DNA of 32,901 nt from an uncultured Collinsella sp. (GCA_902493985.1 CABURR010000022.1:1-32901), one strand, 5' to 3'. Counted from the first letter of the stretch, positions 24,154 to 31,608 are shown. Numbers and translations are program-made. The notes: generated from the letters alone by a model not told the origin.

Positions 24154-24159
24154 AACGTG

Positions 24160-24184
24160 CCAAAATAAACCCGTCCCTTTTTGG
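24160..24184 (-). repeat. GGGAC-type REP-like hairpin
   Basis: CCAAAA (24160-24165) and TTTTGG (24179-24184) pair around a loop reading GGGACGGGTTTA on the minus strand. It is one of the GGGAC-loop hairpins in the window. Confidence 0.45.
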
Positions 24185-24223
24185 TAGGTTTGGCGAGTGT
24201 GGATTTTCGGACGCTTAACTAAC

Positions 24224-24287
24224 GAGCGTGGATAATCTCCCACTTTGAGGCCGTCACCGAGCCAAAAACGGGAGATTATCCACGTTC
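24224..24287. repeat. Fic-flanking inverted repeat, left copy
   Basis: CGTGGATAATCTCCC (24227-24241) and GGGAGATTATCCACG (24270-24284) form a perfect 15-bp stem with a 28-base loop. A direct copy about 90% identical lies at 25660-25723 on the other side of the Fic gene. Confidence 0.75.
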
Positions 24288-24390
24288 ATTTTGGATGACC
24301 CCCTTGTACCAAGCTGAGCTCCATGGTCAAGTAATAACGACTTCTCATCATTAGATTGTTTACATCCATTCTAATAACTATTTAATCCTT

Positions 24391-24434
24391 AAACTCGTTA
24401 TTAGAATTGATATGATTAGCCTAATAACGAGTTT
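24391..24434. promoter_or_regulatory. Palindromic operator/promoter of the Fic gene
   Basis: AAACTCGTTATTAG (24391-24404) and its exact complement CTAATAACGAGTTT (24421-24434) flank AATTGATATGATTAGC, which holds a good -10, TATGAT (24411-24416). Further TAATAAC boxes are at 24332-24338 and 24372-24378, so there are four in the leader. The arrangement suggests cooperative repression, possibly by the helix-turn-helix region of the Fic protein itself. Confidence 0.65.
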
Positions 24435-24460
24435 CCGGCACTAAAGATATGGAGGGCGCG

Positions 24461-25633
24461 ATGCAAATCGAGGAGAACGGCCAGGGAACGCTCCGCAATA
24501 ATCTATCGGGGAAATTGGCTTACTATTCGTTTTTTCCAACGCCCTTGCAATCATTGAGGCAGCTAAACCTCACCGAGGAAACCCATCGCACGCTTTCCGC
24601 ATGCTCACGAAAGCTTGGAGAGCTTGAAGGCATGCTCTACTTTGTTCCCAACGCCGACATGTATCTGACAATGTACGTGCGCAAAGAAGCACTCCTTTCT
24701 TCGCAAATTGAGGGAACCCAGTGCACGTTTGACGACCTACTTAGTCCATCGCAAACACAACTCCATCATAAAGATGTCGCAGACGTCGTGAATTACGTCC
24801 GTGCTGTCGACCGCGGCGTAGAACTGCTCAAAAAGATGCCCTTGTGCACGAGACTTCTTAGGCAAGTTCATGCGGTCCTGCTGGACGGAGTGCGCGGAAC
24901 GGAGAAGAATCCAGGCGAGCTGCGCTCCTCACAAAACTGGATTGGCCCCTCAGGCTGCACCATTGCAACCGCATCGTTTGTCCCTCCAAACATTGAAGAT
25001 TTGAGCAACACGCTCCAGGACCTCGAACGCTTTATCAATGAGCCTCAAGTCGAAATGGATCCGATTGTGCGGGCGGCGCTCGTCCATTACCAATTTGAAA
25101 CTGCCCATCCATTCCTAGACGGAAACGGTCGCCTGGGCAGGCTTCTCATTACACTTATGCTCATCAATGATGGCGTTCTTCATTCTTGCTTGTTCTATCC
25201 ATCGTTCCAGTTCAAGAAAAATCGAAGCGAGTACTACCGGCAACTCACATCCGTAAGGGAGAGAGGCACTTACGAGGAATGGATAGAGTTTTTCTGCAAC
25301 AGTCTTCTCGAGAGTGCGAAGGACTCGGTAGGGTCTTTAAAAAACCTTGTTGACCTCCATAACCGTTCCACAGCAACCATTACCGAAAATCTCGGAAGGA
25401 CTGCTGCAAACGGGCAAAGGCTGTTGGGCATTCTTGAAGAGCACCCCATCGTCGACACCGCATTCATCGCTGCCCAACTCGATATCGGCAGGAGTACCGC
25501 GAGCTCGCTCGTCAAATCATTTGAAGAATTGGGTATCCTCCGTCCTCTCGACGAGTCAAGACAGAGATACCGGCAGTACGGGTATGAAGAGTATCTTTCG
25601 ATTCTCAGGGAAGACGCCGAGCCGATTAGATAG
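24461..25633 (+). CDS. Fic-domain protein (class II) with C-terminal winged helix
   Basis: A 390-aa Fic protein. The catalytic motif HPFLDGNGRLGR is at residues 216-227, complete for AMP transfer from ATP to a target hydroxyl. An N-terminal inhibitory helix carries SSQIEG (80-85), matching (S/T)xxxE(G/N), so it is self-inhibited (class II, no separate antitoxin needed). The C-terminal 70 residues (from about 315) look like a winged helix (IVDTAFIAAQLDIGRSTASSLVKSFEELGIL). GGAGG sets the start at 24461 rather than 24449. Base composition is visibly lower in GC than neighbours, and it is bracketed by direct repeats, suggesting transfer. The AMPylation target is unknown. Confidence 0.93.
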   Translation: MQIEENGQGTLRNNLSGKLAYYSFFPTPLQSLRQLNLTEETHRTLSACSRKLGELEGMLYFVPNADMYLTMYVRKEALLSSQIEGTQCTFDDLLSPSQTQLHHKDVADVVNYVRAVDRGVELLKKMPLCTRLLRQVHAVLLDGVRGTEKNPGELRSSQNWIGPSGCTIATASFVPPNIEDLSNTLQDLERFINEPQVEMDPIVRAALVHYQFETAHPFLDGNGRLGRLLITLMLINDGVLHSCLFYPSFQFKKNRSEYYRQLTSVRERGTYEEWIEFFCNSLLESAKDSVGSLKNLVDLHNRSTATITENLGRTAANGQRLLGILEEHPIVDTAFIAAQLDIGRSTASSLVKSFEELGILRPLDESRQRYRQYGYEEYLSILREDAEPIR

Positions 25634-25659
25634 GCATCGCAGCCCAGGCAAATTAAGGC

Positions 25660-25723
25660 GAGCGCGGATAATCTCCCACTTTGAGCCCGCACACAGGCCA
25701 AAACCGGGAGATTATCCACGCTC
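25660..25723. repeat. Fic-flanking inverted repeat, right copy
   Basis: GAGCGCGGATAATCTCCC (25660-25677) pairs with GGGAGATTATCCACGCTC (25706-25723), one mismatch. It has the same orientation as the left copy at 24224-24287 and shares the loop blocks CACTTTGAG and GGCCAAAA. Confidence 0.75.
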
Positions 25724-25733
25724 ATTTCTGACT

Positions 25734-25762
25734 AGTCATTTAAGAACGTCCCCAATGACTAC
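25734..25762 (-). repeat. GGGGAC-type REP-like hairpin
   Basis: TAGTCATT and AATGACTA pair over 8 bp around the loop that reads GGGGACGTTCTTA on the minus strand. It is identical in stem and loop to the hairpin at 2467-2495. Confidence 0.6.
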
Positions 25763-25841
25763 TCCTCCGGCATCGCCGATGTTTCGGCAACGACAGCGAA
25801 CGGGCCGCATTCGGAGCAAGACGACGCCGCAGGTAGAGAAC

Positions 25842-25993
25842 GGACAGCGAGCGGGCCGCATTTGAGACAAGGTGACGTGAAGCGAAAGGGCGCTGACCTT
25901 CTGGTCGCGCCCTTGAAGTTGAACGTCAGATTGTCCAAATGCGGCCCGCGCAGCGTCGAGCCGTTACACGGGTTGGTAAACCCGCGTAACTAC
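25842..25993 (-). repeat. Structured 3'-flank element, copy 3 (after pyrE)
   Basis: It begins 3 bases after the pyrE stop. The first hairpin spans 25963-25990 (minus reading GTTACGCGGGTT with AACCCGTGTAAC, loop TACC), followed by CTCGACGCTG. The outer stem is a perfect 13 bp, 25852-25864 with 25936-25948; mid stems are GACAA/TTGTC and TGACGT/ACGTCA. The inner hairpin has arms 25886-25893 and 25907-25914, then GACC/GGTC around AGAA with a bulged base (25894). It ends CGCTGTCC. Confidence 0.8.
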
Positions 25994-26677
25994 CTACTCC
26001 CGTGCTCCGTACTGCTCGTAGTAGGCGTCGATGGCGGTCTTGAGCTCGTCATCGATGACAACCTTGCCGTCGATCTCGTGGTTGTAGAGGGTCTCGACGA
26101 CCTCGGCCATGGAGACGATGCTCGCGACGGGGAAACCGTACTTGGCCTCGATCTCCTTCTGCGCGGTGGTCACGCCACCCTTGCCGACCTCCATGCGGTT
26201 GAGGGACACGATCAGGCCCTTAATCTCGACATCGGCAGCAGCCTTAACCTTGGGATAGGTCTCGTCGATGGACTTGCCGCTGGTGGTGACGTCCTCGACC
26301 ATGACCACGCGGTCGCCGTCCTTGGGCTCATAACCCAGCAGGTTGCCCTTATCGGCACCGTGGTCCTTGGCCTCCTTGCGGTCGCAGCAGTACTTGACCT
26401 CCTTGCCGTACAGCTCGTGGTAGGCAATTGCGGTCACGACGGCCAGCGGAATACCCTTGTAGGCCGGTCCAAACAGGACATCAAAGTCGTCGCCAAAGTT
26501 ATCGTGAATGGCCTGGGCGTAATACTCGCCCAGCTTCTTGAGCTGATAGCCCGTCACATAAGCGCCGGCGTTCATAAAGAACGGGGACTGACGGCCGCTC
26601 TTGAGCGTAAAGCTGCCGAACTTAAGAACGTCGGACTCAACCATAAACTTGATGAACTCTTGCTTGTAAGCCTCCAT
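25994..26677 (-). CDS. pyrE: Orotate phosphoribosyltransferase
   Basis: A 227-aa PRTase making OMP from orotate and PRPP in pyrimidine synthesis. The PRPP-binding signature VVMVEDVTTSGKSI is clear, FGSFTLKSGRQSPFFMNAG is the N-terminal hood typical of PyrE, and LFGPAYKGIPLAV is also conserved. The ATG at 26677 has GAGAGGAGC upstream. No other pyr gene is adjacent in the window. A structured repeat starts directly after its stop. Confidence 0.97.
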   Translation of the reverse strand: MEAYKQEFIKFMVESDVLKFGSFTLKSGRQSPFFMNAGAYVTGYQLKKLGEYYAQAIHDNFGDDFDVLFGPAYKGIPLAVVTAIAYHELYGKEVKYCCDRKEAKDHGADKGNLLGYEPKDGDRVVMVEDVTTSGKSIDETYPKVKAAADVEIKGLIVSLNRMEVGKGGVTTAQKEIEAKYGFPVASIVSMAEVVETLYNHEIDGKVVIDDELKTAIDAYYEQYGARE

Positions 26678-26798
26678 GCGGGCTCCTCTCGTAATCGCGT
26701 ACGTGCTCTTCAGTTTAGCGCAGGCGAGGCGTCGATGTGGGCGTGCTTTGAGGCCACATCCCCCCGTTAGAGTAAGGAACTGGGCGGCGGCTCATACG

Positions 26799-28343
26799 CT
26801 AGTCCTTGGGTGTCCAGGACCAGAAGAAGATGATGAGGGCCACGCGCGAGGCGGTGCCGGTCTTTTTGTTGATCGAGGAAATGTGACGATAGAGCGTGGA
26901 GCGCGAAAGGAAGAGCGTTGTGGCGATGTCCTGAACGCTCTGGTCCGAAACGACCAAGACCTCAAGAATATCGCGCTCGCGCTCTGTAAGCCCAAAGGTG
27001 GCGACGAAGGCATCAAGGCGTTCATCGGACGTGAGCTCCGCTGCCTCCACGGGCTCGGGGTCGGAGCATGTGGGCGCAAGATCCCCACCAAGATCGTCGG
27101 TGGCAAGCGGCAGGCCATCCTGCATCACGGCATCATCGGCTCGTTGCCCCAACTGCCCCAGCAGCGTAATCGCAATGCCCACAAACATCACGAGCGCCGC
27201 ACCGACCGCAGCCAGCACGTTTTGACTCAAAATAATCGACACTGCCGGCGCCGTCACGAGCATCGAGCACACGTTGTTGACGACGCGACCCATGCACGGC
27301 CAAAAATATGACCAGCGCGCATAGAGCGAGATGGCGGCGAATTTTGTGGTAAAGAACACCACAAAGAAGCCCGAGCCCAGATAAAAGATGATCGTGGCAG
27401 CAAGCTCGTTGCCGCCATTGCCGTCGATGATGAGCACAAAGAACGAAAGCGTAGACAACATGGCGGCGCATGTCATGCCGATATTCATATACGAACGGCC
27501 GTGCAAGTCAAATAGGACGCCAGCGGCCAACGAGCTCACGACAAGCAGCAGGCGCGACCAATCGCCCAAATCGACAGCTCCGACAGCATGCAAGGTCGTG
27601 AGGCCAGCGTTGAGAGCGGCGAATACACCGGAAAGATACACCGTCGCCACGGTCAGGCGAACTGCGGCGCGGCGGAATGCCGCTTTTGCCTTGGAATCGT
27701 CTTGCCACTTGGCGCCATATTCCAGAGCATCTACCGAAAGCCCGGCTACACTGGGTTCAAAGTTTGGATCGGACTCGTCGCGCAGCTTGGCGCGTCGGGC
27801 ACCGTGGAGCAACGCCACCTGCGCGATCGCGCAGACGACCAGAACAGCCTGCCAAGGAATGCCGGCAGGCATCACCATGTGGTTGAGGACCTGCACCAGA
27901 ACTCCCATGGCGTAAGAAAGTGCGGCGGCGCGCGCCAAGCAGGGCGTCCGCGCAAAGCGTCGCGCAAAGTTTGCGTGGGCAGTCGATCCGCAGTAGCCCA
28001 GTGCGCAGCACGCCACCAAACCGCCGGCAATTATTACCTCAACCTGAACCGCCATAATCAACAGCAGCAATGCCGCCACCAGCAAAACGCCCGTGACGTC
28101 ACTCGTTGCGTCGATGGCATGGGAGCGGTGATAATACAGAATGGGACGCACAAAAAAGCCAATCACGCTCGCGCCGAGGACAAGGCTCTCATAAATAACG
28201 ACCTCGTTCGGAGACACGAACTCGGCCATGCGCACATCAAAGAGATACTCGCACGCCAAAAACGTGAAGGAGAACAGCGCCAGGCATATAATCTCCCGAA
28301 TGCCCCGACGCAGATATGCGGTTGTGCCTCCCATGCCCCTCAT
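26799..28343 (-). CDS. Membrane LuxR-family regulator (multi-spanning N-terminus, C-terminal HTH)
   Basis: A 514-aa protein. The first about 400 residues hold about 12 hydrophobic segments, MFS-like in spacing (for example ICLALFSFTFLACEYLF, VLLVAALLLLIMAVQV, and ATIIFYLGSGFFVVFF). After an acidic linker, residues about 445-505 are a LuxR-type helix-turn-helix (FGLTERERDILEVLVVSDQ, FLSRSTLYRHISSINKKTG). DNA binding would thus be membrane-tethered and may respond to a transported or bound ligand. The ATG at 28343 has a GGGGG ribosome site; a longer 550-aa reading lacks one. It lies between pyrE and the glycosidase gene, which may be a target. No receiver domain is present. Confidence 0.88.
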   Translation of the reverse strand: MRGMGGTTAYLRRGIREIICLALFSFTFLACEYLFDVRMAEFVSPNEVVIYESLVLGASVIGFFVRPILYYHRSHAIDATSDVTGVLLVAALLLLIMAVQVEVIIAGGLVACCALGYCGSTAHANFARRFARTPCLARAAALSYAMGVLVQVLNHMVMPAGIPWQAVLVVCAIAQVALLHGARRAKLRDESDPNFEPSVAGLSVDALEYGAKWQDDSKAKAAFRRAAVRLTVATVYLSGVFAALNAGLTTLHAVGAVDLGDWSRLLLVVSSLAAGVLFDLHGRSYMNIGMTCAAMLSTLSFFVLIIDGNGGNELAATIIFYLGSGFFVVFFTTKFAAISLYARWSYFWPCMGRVVNNVCSMLVTAPAVSIILSQNVLAAVGAALVMFVGIAITLLGQLGQRADDAVMQDGLPLATDDLGGDLAPTCSDPEPVEAAELTSDERLDAFVATFGLTERERDILEVLVVSDQSVQDIATTLFLSRSTLYRHISSINKKTGTASRVALIIFFWSWTPKD

Positions 28344-28532
28344 GGTTAACCCCCGGCCGCTCAATTGTCTGGAATTCCATTTTAATAAAAGAACCAATCT
28401 CAATATCGAAGCCGAGCTCGAAATGCTGCAAATTTGACCCCAGCCGTTCACATCACGCCGCGATTTTTAGCCGCATGGACCAGAGGGGCACGCGCGACGC
28501 CGCTTCCTTGATGGGCATCCCGATGCGAACGC

Positions 28533-28561
28533 GCCCGGCGAGCATTAACTGCTCGCCGGGC
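28533..28561 (-). terminator. Terminator-like hairpin after the glycosidase gene
   Basis: GCCCGGCGAGCA (28533-28544) and TGCTCGCCGGGC (28550-28561) form a perfect 12-bp stem with a TTAAC loop. It sits between the glycosidase stop (28603) and the LuxR-type gene. There is no strong T-run on either side. Confidence 0.6.
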
Positions 28562-28602
28562 TCCTTAGTTAGGAGACTCTGAAGTTGAGTGTCTCAACTT
28601 CC

Positions 28603-30033
28603 TTAGGACAAGTCCTCACCATTAGAAGCAATAACTTTCTTGTACCAGTCGAAGCTCTTCTTCTTGGAACGCTTGAGGGTACCGTTGCCGGCGTCGTCAC
28701 GATCGACGTAGATAAAGCCGTAGCGCTTAGACATCTCGCCCGTGCCGGCAGACACCAGGTCGATCGGGCCCCAGGTGGTGTAGCCCAGTAGGTCAACGCC
28801 GTCCTCGGTCACCGCATCGCGCATCGCGGCGATATGCTGGCGCAGATAGTCGATACGGTAGTCGTCGTTGATGGAGCCATCCTCCTCGACAACATCCTTG
28901 GCGCCCAAACCGTTCTCGACCACAAACAGCGGCTTCTGATAACGGTCGTACAGGTCGTTAAGGGTGATGCGGAAGCCCAGCGGATCGATGGCCCAGCCCC
29001 ACTGGCTCTCCTGCAGGTAGGGATTCTTGGCGCCGGCGAAGGCGTTGCCCTGGGTGCGCTCGACATCGGGGTTATCGGCACCGGCAGAGCAGCGGGTGCT
29101 GTAGTAGCTAAAGCTGATGAAGTCGACGGTGTTGGCGGCCAGGATCTCGCGGTCCTCGTCCGTCATGCCCACATCGATACCCAGGCGCTCGAGCTTCTTG
29201 ACGGCATAGGCTGGGTAGTAGCCGCGGCTCTGGACGTCGACGAAGAAGTAGTTGTCCTGGTTGTCGAGCTGCGCCTGACGTACATCGCCCGGACGGCAGC
29301 TGTAGGGGTAGTAGCTACCTGCGGCAAGCATGCAGCCGATTTTGACCTCAGGGTCGATCTCGTGGGCGATCTTGGTTGCCCAAGCGCTGGCGACGAGCTC
29401 GTTGTGGGCGGCCAGGTACTCGACAGCCTCCTTGTCCTCGCCCTCCTCAAAGACCAGTCCGGCACCCATAAACGGCAGGTGCAAGATCATATTGATCTCG
29501 TTAAAGGTAAGCCAGTACTTCACCAGGCCCTTGTAGCGGGTAAAGATCATGGTCGCGAGGTTCTTGTAGAAGTCGATGAGCTTGCGGTTGCGCCAGCCGC
29601 CGTACTCCTTGATGAGGTGAATCGGGCAGTCGAAGTGCGTGATGGTCACGAGCGGCTCGATGCCGTGCGCTTGACACTCGCGGAATACGTCCTCGTAGAA
29701 GGCCAGGCCAGCCTCGTTGGGCTCGGTCTCGTCGCCGTTGGGGAAGATGCGGGTCCAAGCCAGGCTCATGCGGAAGGTCTTAAAGCCCATCTCGGCAAAG
29801 AGGGCGATGTCCTCCTTGTAGTGGTGATAGAAATCGATGCCGGTCTGCGCGGGATAGTAATAGCCGTCCTCGAAGTCGAGCATCTTGCGCTGGCCGGAGA
29901 CCACCGCATAGCGCTCGGGGCCGTGCGGAGCCACGTCCACGTTGGCCAGGCCGCGGCCGTCCACGTTGTAGGCGCCCTCGCACTGGTTGGCAGCCGTCGC
30001 GCCGCCCCACAGGAAGTCATTACGGAAAGCCAT
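28603..30033 (-). CDS. Glycoside hydrolase family 1, probably 6-phospho-beta-glucosidase
   Basis: A 476-aa GH1 enzyme. The acid/base Glu179 is in LTFNEIN and the nucleophile Glu373 in VVENGLG. The N-terminal FLWGGATAANQCEGAY is the GH1 signature. Near the C-terminus the stretch SAGTGEMSKRYGFIYV carries the Ser/Lys/Tyr set that binds the 6-phosphate in BglA/BglB-type enzymes, so the substrate is likely a phosphorylated beta-glucoside imported by a PTS. No EII permease gene is adjacent. A strong ribosome site (GAAAGGATT) precedes the ATG. Confidence 0.93.
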   Translation of the reverse strand: MAFRNDFLWGGATAANQCEGAYNVDGRGLANVDVAPHGPERYAVVSGQRKMLDFEDGYYYPAQTGIDFYHHYKEDIALFAEMGFKTFRMSLAWTRIFPNGDETEPNEAGLAFYEDVFRECQAHGIEPLVTITHFDCPIHLIKEYGGWRNRKLIDFYKNLATMIFTRYKGLVKYWLTFNEINMILHLPFMGAGLVFEEGEDKEAVEYLAAHNELVASAWATKIAHEIDPEVKIGCMLAAGSYYPYSCRPGDVRQAQLDNQDNYFFVDVQSRGYYPAYAVKKLERLGIDVGMTDEDREILAANTVDFISFSYYSTRCSAGADNPDVERTQGNAFAGAKNPYLQESQWGWAIDPLGFRITLNDLYDRYQKPLFVVENGLGAKDVVEEDGSINDDYRIDYLRQHIAAMRDAVTEDGVDLLGYTTWGPIDLVSAGTGEMSKRYGFIYVDRDDAGNGTLKRSKKKSFDWYKKVIASNGEDLS

Positions 30034-30068
30034 ACATCAATCCTTTCGCACGCTGTTGTCATAGGCTC

Positions 30069-30097
30069 AGTATCCCTGCAAACAACGCGTCGCTCAA
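30069..30097 (-). promoter_or_regulatory. Promoter of the GH1 gene
   Basis: TTGAGC (30092-30097) and GATACT (30069-30074) are 17 bases apart on the minus strand, about 35 bases before the ATG. Confidence 0.6.
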
Positions 30098-30186
30098 CGG
30101 CAAGGGAGCAGGCCGACACTTCTTTTCGTACACGGCGGCCCAGCAGCCGCCCCCGCCTGACGCTTTCTGATACCCGCCCGCCCAAT

Positions 30187-30219
30187 CCACCACAAAGGGG
30201 ACAGGCACCTTTGTGGTGG
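30187..30219. repeat. GGGGACAGGCA REP-like hairpin, left of the ATPase gene
   Basis: CCACCACAAAGG (30187-30198) and CCTTTGTGGTGG (30208-30219) pair perfectly around GGACAGGCA. A near-identical copy is at 31609-31641. Confidence 0.7.
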
Positions 30220-30232
30220 TTGGGGGCGGTTT

Positions 30233-30289
30233 GTCTCGATCTGTAACAGGTAGGTCGCCAAAACCGGGCCTGGTGTTACAGATTGAGAT
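30233..30289. repeat. GATCTGTAACA hairpin, copy 1
   Basis: GTCTCGATCTGTAACA (30233-30248) pairs with TGTTACAGATTGAGAT (30274-30289), near-perfect over 16 bp. Confidence 0.65.
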
Positions 30290-30313
30290 TGTTCGGTCTG
30301 TCCCCTACGGTTT

Positions 30314-30370
30314 GTCTAAATCTGTAACAAGTAGAGACGATTTAGCCCGCTAGATGTTACAGATCGAGAC
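30314..30370. repeat. GATCTGTAACA hairpin, copy 2
   Basis: GTCTAAATCTGTAACA (30314-30329) pairs with TGTTACAGATCGAGAC (30355-30370), two mismatches. Its loop (AGTAGAGACGATTTAGCCCGC) is nearly that of copy 3 at 31656-31712. Confidence 0.65.
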
Positions 30371-30378
30371 AGAAGATT

Positions 30379-30431
30379 CTAGTCGCAGGCGATGTCGAGG
30401 TTTTGCCGACGAGGCCTACGTAACCGCCTTC
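30379..30431 (-). pseudogene. Remnant of the 3' end of a DUF4867-like gene
   Basis: On the minus strand this reads about 17 codons up to a TAG, about 87% identical to the last codons of the intact gene ending at 31721. A one-base deletion near 30402 breaks the frame. It is preceded by the same hairpin as the intact gene's 3' flank. It looks like one side of a target duplication or an old recombination product rather than a functional gene. Confidence 0.7.
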
Positions 30432-30497
30432 GCTCAGCAATTCATTTGACTGAATAGGAAAGAAAGGAAAAAATAGGAAAAAAAGGAAAGGAGACTT

Positions 30498-31604
30498 ATG
30501 ACTGAAACCATCTTCTCCCCCTCATTTGGAAATCGCCCGTCCTATCTGGTGGGTCGCGGGAACGTGATTTCGACATTCATCTCCGGTCTTGAGCAGGAGC
30601 CGGGCAATCGAGACCGAGCCATGCTCATGCTCGGCCAGCGAGGCAGCGGCAAGACGGTTCTTCTGTGGGAACTTGCCGACCGCGCACGCAAGCTCGGTTT
30701 TGTTGTCGCCACACCCACCGTAGCCTCCGAAGATATGCTTGAGCGCATTGTTGAAAAAATCCAAGAAGCAGGCGAGCCTTATGTCAGCAAGCGTCATCTC
30801 CCCAAACTTTCTGGCGGTAGCTTGAGCGTCTTCGGCTTCTCAGCCGGTCTCGAGTTCACACGCGATGTGCAGGAGACCAAGAGTTTCCAGTTCAAACTCA
30901 CGCAGCTGGCGCGCAAGCTGACCGAGCAGGGGCACGGCATCCTCATCCTTATCGATGAGCTCCAAGCTAATTCACCTGAGATTAGACAGCTCGTCACCGC
31001 CTATCAAGAGCTGGTCGGTGAGGGACTCAACGTCGCGCTTGTTATGGCAGGTCTCCCGGGAGCCGTCTGTGCAACGCTCAATGACCGCGTGCTGACATTT
31101 CTCAACCGCGCTCGCAAGGTCACGCTCGAACCGCTTTCAGTCGGAGATGTCGATGCCTATTATCAGCGGGCTTTCGAAGAGCTCGACCTTGATATTCCAG
31201 GCGATCTTCGCCTCCGTGCCGCTCGCGCAACCCAAGGCTCGCCCTATATGCTGCAGCTCATCGGCTATAACATCGGCAATCGCTGCAAGACAGGAGAACA
31301 CGTAACGCCAGAGCAAGTCGACGGAGCTATCGAAGCGTCAAAAGCCGATTTCGAAAACGATGTTTGTGAAACGACGCTCGCCGCGCTATCGGACCAAGAC
31401 GTCGCGTTTCTCGACGCAATGACTGATGACGAAGACGCCGTTTCGCGCATTTCCGATGTAGCGAAACGCATGTCAGTCACACCCGACTATGCGCAAAAGT
31501 ATCGCCGGCGCCTCATCGACGCCGGCGTAATCGAACAGGCGCGCCGCGGTTACGTGCGTTTCGCCGTTCCATATATGGCTGACTATCTGCGCAGCCAACT
31601 CTAG
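30498..31604 (+). CDS. AAA-type ATPase (STAND-like/Orc-Cdc6-like ATP-binding protein)
   Basis: A 368-aa ATP-binding protein. Walker A GQRGSGKT is at 46-53 and Walker B ILILIDEL at 148-155, followed by a sensor-like VMAGLPG and an Arg-rich FLNRARKVTLEPL. The C-terminal 90 residues resemble a winged helix (ISDVAKRMSVTPDYAQKYRRRLIDAGVI), so it may bind DNA. Such solitary ATPases are common in actinobacteria, and their role is unknown. AAGGAGA precedes the ATG. It lies between duplicated flanking modules, suggesting acquisition as cargo. A defence or regulatory role is possible but not supported by any partner gene here. Confidence 0.85.
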   Translation: MTETIFSPSFGNRPSYLVGRGNVISTFISGLEQEPGNRDRAMLMLGQRGSGKTVLLWELADRARKLGFVVATPTVASEDMLERIVEKIQEAGEPYVSKRHLPKLSGGSLSVFGFSAGLEFTRDVQETKSFQFKLTQLARKLTEQGHGILILIDELQANSPEIRQLVTAYQELVGEGLNVALVMAGLPGAVCATLNDRVLTFLNRARKVTLEPLSVGDVDAYYQRAFEELDLDIPGDLRLRAARATQGSPYMLQLIGYNIGNRCKTGEHVTPEQVDGAIEASKADFENDVCETTLAALSDQDVAFLDAMTDDEDAVSRISDVAKRMSVTPDYAQKYRRRLIDAGVIEQARRGYVRFAVPYMADYLRSQL

Positions 31605-31608
31605 GCAG

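Larger units (their letters stand above)
23963..24330. other. Gene-free region with repeats between PTS IIA and Fic genes
   Basis: Open frames here have no family resemblance, no ribosome site and lie in repeats. It holds a REP-like hairpin (24160-24184), a motif block shared with 30118-30177, and the left Fic-flanking inverted repeat (24224-24287). It ends in an AT-rich stretch containing the Fic promoter. A GGGGACTCGAATC string near 23969 looks superficially like a tRNA 3' half, but no cloverleaf can be made. Confidence 0.5.
25634..25993. other. Repeat-filled gap between Fic and pyrE genes
   Basis: No gene. In order: right Fic-flanking inverted repeat (25660-25723), REP-like hairpin (25735-25762), a partial duplication of a CGGGCCGCATT block (25790-25820 and 25842-25871), and structured element copy 3 (25842-25993). 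Confidence 0.7.
30098..30497. other. Repeat-filled region upstream of the ATPase gene
   Basis: No intact gene. In order: motif block shared with 24092-24153 (30118-30177), REP hairpin (30187-30219), two GTCTCGATCTGTAACA-type hairpins (30233-30289 and 30314-30370), a remnant of the DUF4867-like gene end (30379-30431), and a purine-rich run of AGGAAA units (30455-30493) leading to the ATPase ribosome site. Confidence 0.7.

Noticed and set aside
23959..24243. Open frames in the crr-Fic gap on the minus strand
   Set aside because: They run through dispersed repeats, lack ribosome sites and show no recognisable protein features.
24461..25633. Fic gene as the toxin of a FicT/FicA two-gene toxin-antitoxin pair
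   Set aside because: No separate small antitoxin gene is adjacent, and the inhibitory (S/T)xxxE(G/N) helix is inside the protein itself, as in class II Fic proteins.
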